Shown: one piece after another, positions 33,806 to 41,608 of the stretch
Layout of the letters: every line of letters starts with the position of its first letter
Numbering within the stretch: position 1 is the stretch's first letter
Source: Saccharothrix sp. HUAS TT1
Lineage (GTDB): Bacteria; Actinomycetota; Actinomycetes; Mycobacteriales; Pseudonocardiaceae
Length of the DNA stretch: 64,000 nucleotides
Direction: 5' to 3'
Assembly: GCF_040744945.1 (NCBI RefSeq)
Contig: NZ_CP160453.1
Coordinates: 8,432,001-8,496,000, forward strand
Translations under genes and position numbers: made by a program
The notes under the pieces: generated by a model
What the model was told of the DNA's origin: nothing
Database searches by the model: none
The model's input: only the letters and a program-made list of their open reading frames with translations

Positions 33806-33875
33806 TCTGTACAGATATACCTTGAGTTCGGTACAGAACCATGGTTATCTGTAGCTACCAAGTTCTGTACAGAGG
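33806..33875. promoter_or_regulatory. Three operators and promoter of the AICE transfer operon
   Basis: Sites TCTGTACAGA (33806-33815), GTTCGGTACAGAAC (33826-33839) and GTTCTGTACAGAGG (33862-33875) share the consensus GTTCTGTACAGAAC. A -35 TTCGCT (33791-33796) and -10 TATACC (33816-33821) bracket the first site, so binding would block RNA polymerase. They sit directly before ATG 33883. Confidence 0.7.
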
Positions 33876-33882
33876 AGATGCC

Positions 33883-34215
33883 ATGCGTGAGATCCCGGTG
33901 GTGCTGACCGGTTGGCGGCTGATGGTGACGGAAGAGCCGACGCTGAAGACGCGAGAGGTGGACGGCACGGCGGAGGTCGTGACCGACCGCGATGGCGCGT
34001 CGCAGTTCGTCGTGTCGGTGTTCGTGAAGTCCAAGGGGCAGAAGGGCGAGGAGATCCGCGTGACCCTCGGCACCGACCCCGGCGAGGGCTTCGAGGAGGG
34101 CACCTTGGTGGAGCTGGTGGGGGCGACGGTGTCGCCGTACAGCTTCAAGAACGGCAAGGGTGAGACGGTGTCCGGCCTGGCGTGGCGGGCGGTCGGCCTG
34201 AAGCCGCTCGGCTGA
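33883..34215 (+). CDS. AICE regulatory-type protein (SCO3933-like)
   Basis: This 110-residue protein starts at ATG 33883 after AGAGGAG; an open frame continues upstream through the operators but is not used. The beta-rich sequence with GTLVELVGATVSPYSFKNGK recalls the OB-fold-like SCO3933 family proteins found first in many Streptomyces AICE operons. The assignment is tentative and the function unknown. It is the first gene under the three TGTACA operators and is followed by a strong terminator-like hairpin, so expression of the later genes may involve readthrough. Confidence 0.6.
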   Translation: MREIPVVLTGWRLMVTEEPTLKTREVDGTAEVVTDRDGASQFVVSVFVKSKGQKGEEIRVTLGTDPGEGFEEGTLVELVGATVSPYSFKNGKGETVSGLAWRAVGLKPLG

Positions 34216-34405
34216 GCCGCTTCACTCGCGAGTTTCCTGACCCGTTTCGAGAATCGGGCTCCTGTGGCCACGTGAACCGCTCCGCGTTGTCGGGGTAGGC
34301 AGTGCTGCCGTCAAGCAGGGGTGTCCGTTCGTTCTTTGAGAATTCCACAGTGGGTAGATCCATACCTTTTCCGGCACCGACTCATCGGGTGCCGGGAGAT
34401 TCGTT

Positions 34406-34439
34406 GCCCCCGGCACGTCCGGTGTCCAATGCCGGGGGC
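34406..34439 (+). terminator. Intrinsic terminator/attenuator hairpin
   Basis: A perfect 10-bp stem (GCCCCCGGCA / TGCCGGGGGC) with a 14-nt loop is followed by TTTGTGT. It lies between the first gene of the transfer region and the next small genes. Confidence 0.7.
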
Positions 34440-34474
34440 TTTGTGTCTCCCGTTCCTTACGGAAATGAGGTGGT

Positions 34475-34741
34475 GTGGTGGAGATCGTGAACAAGGCGGC
34501 GCAGGAGAACTACGCGACGTTCCGGGCCGCGATCACGCTGTTGCAGGAGACCGTGGACGAGTACGTCCGGGGCTTCATCGCGAAGGCGGAGGACGCGGAC
34601 ATCCCGGCGGACGCCTGGGCGGTGCCGACGGCGGACGAGCTGAAGTCGTTGTGCGACAAGGCCGTTCGGGAGATCGAAGAGTTCACCAAGGACGCCAAGA
34701 AGTACGAGGCGGACCTGGTCGCGAAGAACTGGAGGGTCTGA
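34475..34741 (+). CDS. Small helical AICE protein
   Basis: This 88-residue, highly charged and helical protein (MVEIVNKAAQENYATFRAAI onward) has alternating acidic and basic stretches. The start is GTG 34475 after AAATGAGG, with a second GTG next. No family is recognised. It ends 2 bp before the next small gene, so they are co-translated. It is probably an accessory of transfer or replication. Confidence 0.6.
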   Translation: MVEIVNKAAQENYATFRAAITLLQETVDEYVRGFIAKAEDADIPADAWAVPTADELKSLCDKAVREIEEFTKDAKKYEADLVAKNWRV

Positions 34742-34743
34742 CG

Positions 34744-34935
34744 GTGGCTGCTCGTTACGGCGCGAACCAGGCGGTCGACGCGATTGACCAGGCCATGAAC
34801 CAGCTCCGGGAGGCGGTGGACGGGATGCCGTTCGCGCGGTTCCGCTTCGCCGGTCAGCACAAGGCGGTCACGCGAGCGGTGGCCAACCTGTCGATCGCGA
34901 TGCAGGACGTGAAGCCGTACCTGCGGGACGACTAG
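34744..34935 (+). CDS. Small AICE protein
   Basis: This 63-residue protein starts at GTG 34744, just after the preceding stop codon. It is helical and without a recognised family; the segment FRFAGQHKAVTRAVANLSIA is basic and may bind nucleic acid. A 12-bp-stem hairpin follows the stop. The same frame is open upstream but runs antagonistic to the better-supported preceding gene. Confidence 0.5.
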   Translation: MAARYGANQAVDAIDQAMNQLREAVDGMPFARFRFAGQHKAVTRAVANLSIAMQDVKPYLRDD

Positions 34936-34960
34936 CAACACGGTTTTCAACGTTTCGCCG

Positions 34961-34997
34961 GAGACCCGATCACGCCGAATACGGCTGATCGGGTCTC
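34961..34997 (+). terminator. Hairpin before the translocase gene
   Basis: A perfect 12-bp stem, GAGACCCGATCA with TGATCGGGTCTC, has a 13-nt loop and is followed by TGGTTTCC. It could terminate or attenuate transcription into the FtsK-like gene. Confidence 0.6.
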
Positions 34998-35033
34998 TGG
35001 TTTCCACACGCACGAAGAGAAGGGGTGTTCGTG

Positions 35034-36404
35034 ATGCCGAAACCGACTCGCAGTCAGGGTTTCGAGGTCCGGGCGGTGAAGTGGGGTGTCCGACACCCCG
35101 GCATGGTGGCGGTTCCGCCCGCCCTGGCGGCTGCGGTGGGTGTGGGTGTGGTGGAGATGGGGTTGCCGACTACGGGCGGAATCGTGGGCGGTGCGGCGTT
35201 GGGGTTGGCGGGTTGGTATCGGGGTCACCCGGCGTCGTTCGACCACCTGATGCTGCCCCGGTTGCGGGCGTTCCGTCGGCGCTGGCTGACCTACGTAGGG
35301 CGCCGGTGGGCGGACATCCTGGCGGACTGCGATCTGGTCACGGTCAACCGGCGCACGGACGCGATGGTGGTGCCGCGCATCCTGCGGGTGCGGTCGGCGT
35401 CGCCGTCGATAGACACGATCCACGTGAGGCTCAACCGGGGCCAGACGCCGTCGATGTTCGAGGAGCGCGCTGACGCCCTGGCGCACGCTCTGCTGGCTCA
35501 GCGGGTCGCGGTGGTGAAGATCAAGCCGCAGGTCATCGGCCTGGTGGTCGAGCGAGAGAACCCGTTCGACGCCGACCCGATCCCGGCTATCGACCTGCCG
35601 CACGACTCCGACGAGGTCGACCTGGGCGCGATCGAGCTGGGCGACACCGAGTACGGCACGGCCTGGACGCAGTCGTTCGTGGGCCAGCACGTGTTCGTCG
35701 CGGGGGCGACCGGCTCGGGCAAGGGCTCGCTGCTGTGGTCGCCGTTGCGGGGCATGGCTCCGCTGTTGCGGGACGGGGTCGTCCTGCCGGACGTGATCGA
35801 CCTGAAGGAGGGAATGGAGACCGAGATCGGTGCTCCGATCTTCCACCGCCGGGCGATCGAGTGGGGCGACGCGGTCGAGGTAGTCGAGTCGTTCCGGGAC
35901 GAGCTGAAGGCGCGGCAGGCCGAGCTGCGCGAGCAGGGTAGGCGCAAGTTCACGCCGTCGGTCGAGACGCCGTTGCGGCTGTTGCAGATTGACGAGCTGG
36001 GGATGTTGACGTCCTACGGTCCGGCGTCCGAGGTGCGCGGTGTGCTCAAGCTGCTCTCGGAGGTCATGACGCAGGGTCGGGCGGCGGGGTTCGGCGTGTG
36101 CGGCTACGTGCAGGAGCCGACCAAGGACACGGTCCCGATCCGGGAGCTGTTCACCGCGCGGGTGTGCCTGTCGGTGACCTCGCAGAGCCAGGTGGACATG
36201 GTCCTGGGTGACGGGATGCGGCTGCGCGGGGCGCTGGCCGACGAGATCCCGTTGGACTCCGCGCACGCCGGTATCGGGTTCGTGGTGGAGCAGGGCTCCC
36301 GCAACCCGCTGCGCGTGCGGGCCTCCTACCAGTCCGACCAGGACATCCGCGACCTGGTCGCGTTCGTCACCTCGGGCCGCCCGCGCCTGCACGCGGTCGC
36401 CTGA
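35034..36404 (+). CDS. FtsK/SpoIIIE-type conjugal DNA translocase (TraSA/TraB-like)
   Basis: This 456-residue protein has two N-terminal membrane segments (about residues 22-60) and an FtsK-type motor: Walker A VAGATGSGKGSLLW near 225-238 and Walker B LLQIDELGML near 320. In AICEs this single hexameric pump moves double-stranded DNA from donor to recipient hypha. ATG 35034 is preferred for spacing from GAAGAGAAGGGG; GTG 35031 and GTG 35025 are alternatives. No relaxase is present, as expected for this transfer mode. Confidence 0.9.
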   Translation: MPKPTRSQGFEVRAVKWGVRHPGMVAVPPALAAAVGVGVVEMGLPTTGGIVGGAALGLAGWYRGHPASFDHLMLPRLRAFRRRWLTYVGRRWADILADCDLVTVNRRTDAMVVPRILRVRSASPSIDTIHVRLNRGQTPSMFEERADALAHALLAQRVAVVKIKPQVIGLVVERENPFDADPIPAIDLPHDSDEVDLGAIELGDTEYGTAWTQSFVGQHVFVAGATGSGKGSLLWSPLRGMAPLLRDGVVLPDVIDLKEGMETEIGAPIFHRRAIEWGDAVEVVESFRDELKARQAELREQGRRKFTPSVETPLRLLQIDELGMLTSYGPASEVRGVLKLLSEVMTQGRAAGFGVCGYVQEPTKDTVPIRELFTARVCLSVTSQSQVDMVLGDGMRLRGALADEIPLDSAHAGIGFVVEQGSRNPLRVRASYQSDQDIRDLVAFVTSGRPRLHAVA

Positions 36405-36476
36405 CTCATCGCACATCACGCGGCGCGATCCGTTGCCGCACAAGCACATCGCTTGATCCGGAGTGGAGGAGCAACC

Positions 36477-36692
36477 ATGTGGAACCTGGGTATCCGGCTG
36501 TGGGCGGCGTGGCGGTTCGCGCTGTTCCTCGGCGTCGCGGCCGGGGTGCTGTTCGTGGTCTACCAGGTCGACGGGTTCGGCGCGTTCTTCGGCTGGACCC
36601 TCGTCCTGGCGCTGGTGGGTGTCGTGGCGGTGTTCTACATCCTGCGCGACTTCGTCCGCCGCGAGGTCGACCACCGACGCGGGCGGCTGTGA
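36477..36692 (+). CDS. Small two-helix membrane protein (Spd-like)
   Basis: This 71-residue protein starts at ATG 36477 after GGAGGAG. Helices span about residues 9-31 and 36-54, followed by a basic tail (RDFVRREVDHRRGRL). Small membrane proteins next to the translocase gene in AICEs are usually Spd proteins, which help the element spread along the recipient mycelium. The homology is inferred from position and topology. Confidence 0.6.
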   Translation: MWNLGIRLWAAWRFALFLGVAAGVLFVVYQVDGFGAFFGWTLVLALVGVVAVFYILRDFVRREVDHRRGRL

Positions 36693-37129
36693 TGGCCCGC
36701 ATCCGCGCCCGTGGTGCGACCCGTGCCCCTCGGCCGCGCGGCGGGGTCGACCCCGGTCAGGTCGACCTGTTCGCCGACGACTGGAAGCAAGCCGCTGCTG
36801 CTCCCGAATCGAAGCCGGTGCCGCTGGCGGGGTTCGGTGGCACTCCCGACCTGGTGCCGCAGGTGCTCGACAGCATCTCGGCCGGGTCGGTCGGTCAGTT
36901 CGACTCGTCGGGGCGGGTGGTGGTGCTCGACGGTGACGGGCACTGCCGCCACGCCGACGACGACATCGCCACCGTGGTGGAGTCCCTGATCAAACAGCGC
37001 TATGCGGCTCAGGGCGAGTTCACCACCCAACTGCACGGCGTGATCCGCAAGAACACCTATGTGCTCGACCTGACCAACTCCGGTCACGCGATCCGTGCTC
37101 GCTGGTCGAGCCTGCGGGGTGCGCGGTGA
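36692..37129 (+). CDS. AICE protein of unknown function
   Basis: This 145-residue protein starts at ATG 36692, overlapping the previous stop by one base. A basic N-terminus (MARIRARGATRAPRPRGG) precedes an acidic and then mixed alpha/beta C-terminal domain. No family is recognised. It overlaps the following gene by 4 bp (GTGA), so it is part of a tightly packed operon running from the translocase to the DUF2637-like gene. Confidence 0.6.
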   Translation: MARIRARGATRAPRPRGGVDPGQVDLFADDWKQAAAAPESKPVPLAGFGGTPDLVPQVLDSISAGSVGQFDSSGRVVVLDGDGHCRHADDDIATVVESLIKQRYAAQGEFTTQLHGVIRKNTYVLDLTNSGHAIRARWSSLRGAR

Positions 37130-37404
37130 CGGCGCGGAGCCGCTTCGACTTCGACCTCAGGCGGCCCGCCCGCACGGGGGTCGCGGCGCTGGTCGAGCTG
37201 TCGAACCTGCGGCTGATCGCGGGGTTGGCGGCCGAGTACGACGACCTGGTGCGCCGCTACGCCGACGACAACGGCGAGCTGCCGGACCACCGGGCGGTGC
37301 AGGTCGCCGAGATCGCTCACCGGCTGCACGTGCTGCTGGGTGAGGAGTCCGAGCACTACCGCCGACTGTCCTTGGAACACCGAGAGGGAAGGAATCGTCA
37401 CTGA
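37126..37404 (+). CDS. Small AICE protein
   Basis: This 92-residue, largely helical protein (MTARSRFDFDLRRPARTGVA onward) has a charged C-terminal half (EESEHYRRLSLEHREG). GTG 37126 overlaps the previous stop, and its own stop shares a base with the next ATG. No family is recognised. Coupling places it in the transfer operon. Confidence 0.6.
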   Translation: MTARSRFDFDLRRPARTGVAALVELSNLRLIAGLAAEYDDLVRRYADDNGELPDHRAVQVAEIAHRLHVLLGEESEHYRRLSLEHREGRNRH

Positions 37405-37757
37405 TGCCCGAACCAGGGAACCAACCGAAGTGGCCGGACTGGACGAAGGAGGACCCGCCGGACTGGATCAGGGATGACGTGGTCAAGTTCCTGCGCTTGG
37501 CCGTCGCCGACCGGCTCTACACCCGTGGTGGCGATGGGACGGGCACGTGGGGCTGGTACCTCGACCCGGGAGACCAGGCGACACCGGCCGCAGGTGACGA
37601 GTCCGGAGTCGTCTGGCTGTTGGAGGAGCACCGCTGCATCGTCCCGTCGCAGATGCACGTGTTGAAGGACGAATCGGGTGAGTTGTTCAACGCTCAGTTG
37701 ATGGAGATCACCCCGGCCGGACGCGACCTGCTCGCGCGGCTCGACTCGAAGAGGTGA
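37404..37757 (+). CDS. AICE protein of unknown function
   Basis: This 117-residue acidic protein is rich in Trp and Asp near its N-terminus (WPDWTKEDPPDWIRDDVVKF). It has a likely winged-helix-like C-terminal half (MEITPAGRDLLARL resembles the end of small PadR/MarR-type domains), which is only suggestive. It is translationally coupled on both sides. Confidence 0.5.
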   Translation: MPEPGNQPKWPDWTKEDPPDWIRDDVVKFLRLAVADRLYTRGGDGTGTWGWYLDPGDQATPAAGDESGVVWLLEEHRCIVPSQMHVLKDESGELFNAQLMEITPAGRDLLARLDSKR

Positions 37758-38593
37758 ACCCCGTGCAGGCTCACGACTCCGACGAGATCGACGTCCAGGC
37801 GGGGGTCACCAGACGGGTCGTGGGCCTGCGCCGCAAGCGTGCCGAGTCCGCGCAGCTTCGCGGCCTGGTCGATGACCCTGACATGGTGGCGGTGCGGATC
37901 GAGTCGCAACGCCGGTTGATCACGCGCGGCATGTGGTTCTTCCTCGCGTTGGGCCTCGGCTTCACCACGGCTGGGGTTCAGGACTTCCTGGCCGGTCACC
38001 GGCCGGTTTCCGACCCGCTGTGGTGGGCGGCGTGGCTGGCCGAACCGATGCTGGCGGGCATCCTGATCATGTTGCTGGTGTTCGAGTCCGAGGTGCTGCA
38101 CCGGGGCGTGCCGGTGGACAGCAAGTGGGTGGACTGGCTCAAGCGCATCCTGTTGATCTCGACGCTGTTCATGAACGTCTACCCCACGATCGCCGTGCGG
38201 GCCGGTGAGCGGTTCGAGGTCGGCAACCTCGCCATCCACGTCATGGTGCCGGTCGTGGTGTTCGGCGTCGCCGAGGTGATGCCGGTGATCCAGCAGCGGA
38301 TGAACCAGGCCATCACCGACGCCTACCGCGCTGCCAGCACCGCCACACCGCAGCCTGCCCCGGCACCCGCTGCGGCAGCTGCCCTGCCGGTCCAAGCGGC
38401 GCTGGCCACCGGTACCCGGCTCAAGCTGCCGGAGCCGATCCGCGACGCGGTCAAGGCCAAGGTCGACCAGGTCGCCGCCGAAGGGCGCACGTTGACCGCC
38501 GACGACGTCCGCCAGGCGGCGCGCGTCCCCGCCGACCTCGCCGACCGCATCGTCGCCGAAGTGCACGCCCACAACGGGCACGCCTTCGCCTGA
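37754..38593 (+). CDS. AICE membrane protein (SpdB/DUF2637-like)
   Basis: This 279-residue protein has a basic cytoplasmic N-terminus (VTRRVVGLRRKRAESAQLRG) and four helices between about residues 58 and 190. A Pro/Ala-rich linker leads to a soluble C-terminal domain with a helix-turn-helix-like end. Four-helix proteins with this layout occur beside AICE transfer genes (DUF2637/SpdB type) and act in intramycelial spread. It overlaps the preceding gene by 4 bp and closes the operon before a strong hairpin. Confidence 0.65.
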   Translation: MNPVQAHDSDEIDVQAGVTRRVVGLRRKRAESAQLRGLVDDPDMVAVRIESQRRLITRGMWFFLALGLGFTTAGVQDFLAGHRPVSDPLWWAAWLAEPMLAGILIMLLVFESEVLHRGVPVDSKWVDWLKRILLISTLFMNVYPTIAVRAGERFEVGNLAIHVMVPVVVFGVAEVMPVIQQRMNQAITDAYRAASTATPQPAPAPAAAAALPVQAALATGTRLKLPEPIRDAVKAKVDQVAAEGRTLTADDVRQAARVPADLADRIVAEVHAHNGHAFA

Positions 38594-38623
38594 TCCACGG
38601 CAGGAACTCCTACCTGCCCGTAT

Positions 38624-38661
38624 GAGCGGGGCACGGCCACTCCCCTGGCCGTGCCCCGCTC
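38624..38661. terminator. Strong 16-bp stem hairpin
   Basis: A perfect 16-bp stem (GAGCGGGGCACGGCCA and its complement) with a 6-nt loop separates the transfer operon from rep-xis-int. No U-tract follows. It may terminate transcription or protect the mRNA end. Confidence 0.65.
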
Positions 38662-38691
38662 CTCGTCCTGCTCGAAAGGAGGTGACGCGTG

Positions 38692-40029
38692 GTGTCCACG
38701 CTGGAAGACCGCATCGCCCACCGGCTGAGGCGGGCCGACTACCGCGACTGGCGCGACAAGGTCACCGGCATCGGTGGCTGCGCCCAGCCGATCCGCATGA
38801 CCGGCGGCTGGCAGGTCCAGGACCAGGCCACCGGCGCGCTGCTGGACTGGCACGGCGGGGACGTGTTCATCCCCTGCGGCAACCGGCGCGAGTCGGTGTG
38901 CCCCTCGTGCTCGGACCGGTACGCGGCCGACGCCTACCACCTGATGCACGCTGGCCTGGCCGGTGGCTCCAAGGGCGTCCCGGTCTCGGTTACCGAGAAG
39001 CCGCGCGTGTTCGCCACGCTCACCGCGCCGTCATTCGGGCCGGTGCACAACCGACGCACCACAAGCCGCGGGAAGGTCCTGCCCTGCGCGTGCGGCTCCT
39101 GGCACCACCCCGACGACCCGGCCATCGGCACCCCGCTTGACGCCGACGCCTACGACTACGTCGGCTCGGTGCTGTGGCAGGCCAACGCCGGTGAGCTGTG
39201 GCACCGGTTCGTCACCGCGCTGAAGCGGGAGCTGATGAAGGCGGCCGGGCTGCCGGTCCGGGAGTTCAAGGACCATGCCCGGCTGTCCTACGCCAAGGTC
39301 GCTGAGTACCAGCGGCGCGGCCTGGTCCACTTCCACGCCGTCGTGCGCCTGGACGGACCCGAGGGACCGGCCGACCCCACTCCCTCGTGGGCTTCGGCGG
39401 AGCTGTTGGAGACGGCCATCATGGGCGCCGCTCGCTCAGTCGCCCTGGGCCAGGTGCTCCCCGACGGGAGCAAGTCCACGCTGCGGTGGGGCTCGCAGGT
39501 CGACGTGCGGCGCATCCGCCCGACCAGCGCCGCCGAGGTCGAAGAGGACGGCGAGATCAGCGAGTCTCGGTTGGCGGGCTACGTCGCGAAGTACGCCACC
39601 AAGGGCACCGGCAAGAGCGAAGCCGCCGACCGGCCGATCCGCTCCCAACTCGACATCGACCACCTGCGGGTGCACGCCCACCACCGCCGGATCATCCAGA
39701 CCGCCTGGGACCTCGGCGACCTGGAGCAGTTCGCGAAGCTCAACCTGCGGCGCTGGGCGCACATGCTCGCCTTCCGGGGCCACTTCCTGAGCAAGTCCCG
39801 CGCCTACTCGACCACCTTCAAGGCCATCCGGGGCGAACGTCGCGCGTTCCGCACCGCCGAAATGCTCGACCAGCTCGGCCACGACCCCGGCTCGGTCCTG
39901 GTGGTCAACGACTGGACCTACACCGGCACCGGCTACGCCGACGACGCCGAGCGCGAACTTGCCCTGGCCATCGCTGAACGAACCCGTGAGCAGCGCAAGC
40001 GCAAGTACGAACAGGAGGTAGCAGCATGA
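38692..40029 (+). CDS. AICE replication initiator (RepSA-like, HUH)
   Basis: This initiator of about 445 residues is for rolling-circle replication. An N-terminal Cys-rich segment (CGNRRESVCPSCSDRYAADA) is followed by the HUH metal motif in GLVHFHAVVRLDG. The LAGYVAKYATKGTG segment holds the candidate catalytic tyrosines. A consensus ribosome binding site AAAGGAGGTGA precedes two adjacent GTG codons; 38692 is chosen for spacing and 38689 is possible. It overlaps the excisionase gene by 4 bp, giving the rep-xis-int order of pSAM2. Confidence 0.9.
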   Translation: MSTLEDRIAHRLRRADYRDWRDKVTGIGGCAQPIRMTGGWQVQDQATGALLDWHGGDVFIPCGNRRESVCPSCSDRYAADAYHLMHAGLAGGSKGVPVSVTEKPRVFATLTAPSFGPVHNRRTTSRGKVLPCACGSWHHPDDPAIGTPLDADAYDYVGSVLWQANAGELWHRFVTALKRELMKAAGLPVREFKDHARLSYAKVAEYQRRGLVHFHAVVRLDGPEGPADPTPSWASAELLETAIMGAARSVALGQVLPDGSKSTLRWGSQVDVRRIRPTSAAEVEEDGEISESRLAGYVAKYATKGTGKSEAADRPIRSQLDIDHLRVHAHHRRIIQTAWDLGDLEQFAKLNLRRWAHMLAFRGHFLSKSRAYSTTFKAIRGERRAFRTAEMLDQLGHDPGSVLVVNDWTYTGTGYADDAERELALAIAERTREQRKRKYEQEVAA

Positions 40030-40205
40030 GCAAGCTCTGGGGGATGAAGGAGGTCGCCGACTTCCTGGGCGTCCCGGTCAACACCCTTTACCAGTGGCGC
40101 ACCCGCAACTACGGCCCGCCCGGCAAGCGCATCGGCAAGTACGTGCGCTTCGTCCCCGACCAGGTCAAAGCCTGGGTCGACTCGCTGCCGGACGGACTCG
40201 CCTGA
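40026..40205 (+). CDS. xis: Excisionase (MerR-like helix-turn-helix)
   Basis: This 59-residue protein begins MSKLWGMKEVADFLGVPVNT and ends WVDSLPDGLA, with the winged-helix pattern EVADFLGVPVNTLYQWRTR and a basic wing GKRIGKYVRF. It overlaps rep by 4 bp and shares one base with the integrase ATG. Small proteins of this kind between rep and int direct excision by bending DNA at the att region. Confidence 0.9.
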   Translation: MSKLWGMKEVADFLGVPVNTLYQWRTRNYGPPGKRIGKYVRFVPDQVKAWVDSLPDGLA

Positions 40206-41380
40206 TGCCTCGGCCACCGCTGCCGCTCGGCACCTACGGCAAGATCCGCACCTACCAGGACTCGGCGGGCTGGCGGGCCAGGACCAACTTCCGGGACTTC
40301 GACGGCGTCACCAGGCCGGTGGAACGTCGGGGTCGGACGGAGGCTACGGCGATCCGGGCGCTGAAGAAGGCGTTGGCGGAACGCACGGCCCCGGTGGACT
40401 CGGAAGGCATCACGCCCGACATGCGGTTCCGGACGGCCGCCGAGTTGTGGTTGCGGGAGTTCCAGCGGGCCGTTGACTCGGGCAGGCGGTCCCCCACCTC
40501 GAAGGAGACCTACGAAAGCAGGCTCAACGGCTTGGTGCTGCCCGCGATCGGTGATCTGCGGGTGCGCGAGTTGACCGTGCCGCGTCTGGACAAGGTGGTG
40601 GCCGCAGCACAGGACTTGCACAGCTCGGCCACCGCCAAGACGGTGCGCACGATCCTGTCCGGCGTCTGCGGCCTGGCCGTCCGGCACGGTGCCCTCCCGG
40701 CCAACCCGGTGCGAGACGTCGGGCGGTTGGAGGGCAAGAAGTCACGGCCGCGTGCGCTGTCCGAAGACGAGTTGGCGGACCTGTTGGGCAAGCTGGATGA
40801 CGACGAGGTGGCGGTCCGCCAAGACCTCCCGGACCTGGCTCGGTGGTACGCGGGCACAGGGGAGCGCACCGGGGAAGGGCTCGCCGTCCACTGGGAACAC
40901 CTCGACTTGGACGCGGGCGTGGTGAACTGGGGCGGGAGCCTCATCCGGGTCAAGGGCCAGGGGCAGAGGATCAACACGGGTAAGACGGACGTGTCCGAGC
41001 GGGCCTTGGCGCTGCCGAGTTGGCTGGTGCTCAACCTCCGTGATCGCCGTGTTCGGGTGGCCGAGCGCTTCGGGGTCGCGCCGGAGCAGCTGACCGGCCC
41101 GGTGTACCCGAACACCCTCGGCGGCCTGCGGGACAAGCACAACACGCTTGCCCGATGGCGCGAGTTCCGGCAGCGCGCGGGCTATCCCTGGGTCACCTTC
41201 CGCACGTTCCGGCGGTCGGTGGCGACCATCCTGGACGAGGCCGGGTTGACCGCTCGGCAGATCGCCGACCAGCTCGGCCACTCGAAGGTCTCGACGTCGC
41301 AGGACGTCTACATGGCGCGCCGAGTGACCAGTCGCAGGGCAGCTGAAGCCCTGGAGGCGGTTAAGGGGTTCCGCCCGTAA
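40205..41380 (+). CDS. int: Tyrosine recombinase/integrase
   Basis: This 391-residue integrase starts at ATG 40205. An arm-binding N-terminal part (AP2-like, about 1-60), a core-binding SAM-like domain (about 75-165) and the catalytic domain follow. Catalytic residues are visible: Arg in TGERTGEGLAVHW, Lys in GKTDVSERALALP, Arg in TFRTFRRSVAT, His in LGHSKVSTSQ, and the nucleophile Tyr in QDVYMARR. The usual first His of H-x2-R is Thr or Phe here, which is tolerated in the family. It lies 65 bp from the right att site and mediates integration into the tRNA gene. Confidence 0.93.
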   Translation: MPRPPLPLGTYGKIRTYQDSAGWRARTNFRDFDGVTRPVERRGRTEATAIRALKKALAERTAPVDSEGITPDMRFRTAAELWLREFQRAVDSGRRSPTSKETYESRLNGLVLPAIGDLRVRELTVPRLDKVVAAAQDLHSSATAKTVRTILSGVCGLAVRHGALPANPVRDVGRLEGKKSRPRALSEDELADLLGKLDDDEVAVRQDLPDLARWYAGTGERTGEGLAVHWEHLDLDAGVVNWGGSLIRVKGQGQRINTGKTDVSERALALPSWLVLNLRDRRVRVAERFGVAPEQLTGPVYPNTLGGLRDKHNTLARWREFRQRAGYPWVTFRTFRRSVATILDEAGLTARQIADQLGHSKVSTSQDVYMARRVTSRRAAEALEAVKGFRP

Positions 41381-41381
41381 A

Positions 41382-41406
41382 GTGGGGCAAAAGCATGGCG
41401 TTGATC
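41382..41406. repeat. Integrase arm-type repeat, right copy
   Basis: Partner of 31417-31441 (22 of 25 bases), located between int and the right att core, 39 bp from the core. Confidence 0.6.
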
Positions 41407-41445
41407 ATGGTGCCGTCTGATGCCACCTCGTTGACCAGCGGAAAC

Positions 41446-41485
41446 AGTGGGGCGGGTGGGGTTCGAACCCACGACCTGACGGATT
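41446..41485. repeat. Right attachment site within the tRNA gene
   Basis: These 40 bp are identical to 31261-31300. This copy supplies the 3' half of the intact tRNA gene, so insertion does not destroy the tRNA. Confidence 0.92.
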
Positions 41486-41522
41486 ATGAGTCCGCTGCTC
41501 TGACCGGCTGAGCTACCGCCCC
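41448..41522 (-). tRNA. tRNA with CAU anticodon (Met, or Ile2)
   Basis: A 75-nt cloverleaf fits well: acceptor GGGGCGG/CCGCCCC, D stem GCTC/GAGC, anticodon stem GCGGA/TCCGT around CTCATAA, T arm GTGGG-TTCGAAC-CCCAC, discriminator A, no encoded CCA. The CAT anticodon could be elongator Met or, if lysidine-modified, Ile for AUA; initiator Met is unlikely. Integration site of the AICE. Confidence 0.93.
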
Positions 41523-41608
41523 CTGACGTGCGGTTCTGGAGGGTACAGAGGGGGACTACCCCGCGTCTCCACAACCCGGCACGGCGTGACCAAGCTGTGC
41601 ACTCCCGA

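Larger units (their letters stand above)
31261..41485. mobile_element. AICE (pSAM2-like integrative conjugative element)
   Basis: A 10.2-kb element is bounded by a 40-bp direct repeat that is the 3' half of a tRNA gene; the intact tRNA is restored at the right. From the right end it carries integrase, excisionase, HUH replication initiator, Spd-like membrane proteins, FtsK-type DNA translocase and a GntR regulator. The left end carries a HEPN-like cargo gene. This is the minimal module set of actinomycete integrative and conjugative elements, which excise, replicate by rolling circle and move as double-stranded DNA using one translocase. All modules look intact, so it may be functional. Confidence 0.92.

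Noticed and set aside
34321..34742. Longer gene upstream of and in frame with the 63-residue AICE protein
   Set aside because: It overlaps a terminator-like hairpin and the better-supported 88-residue gene; codon pattern is poor.
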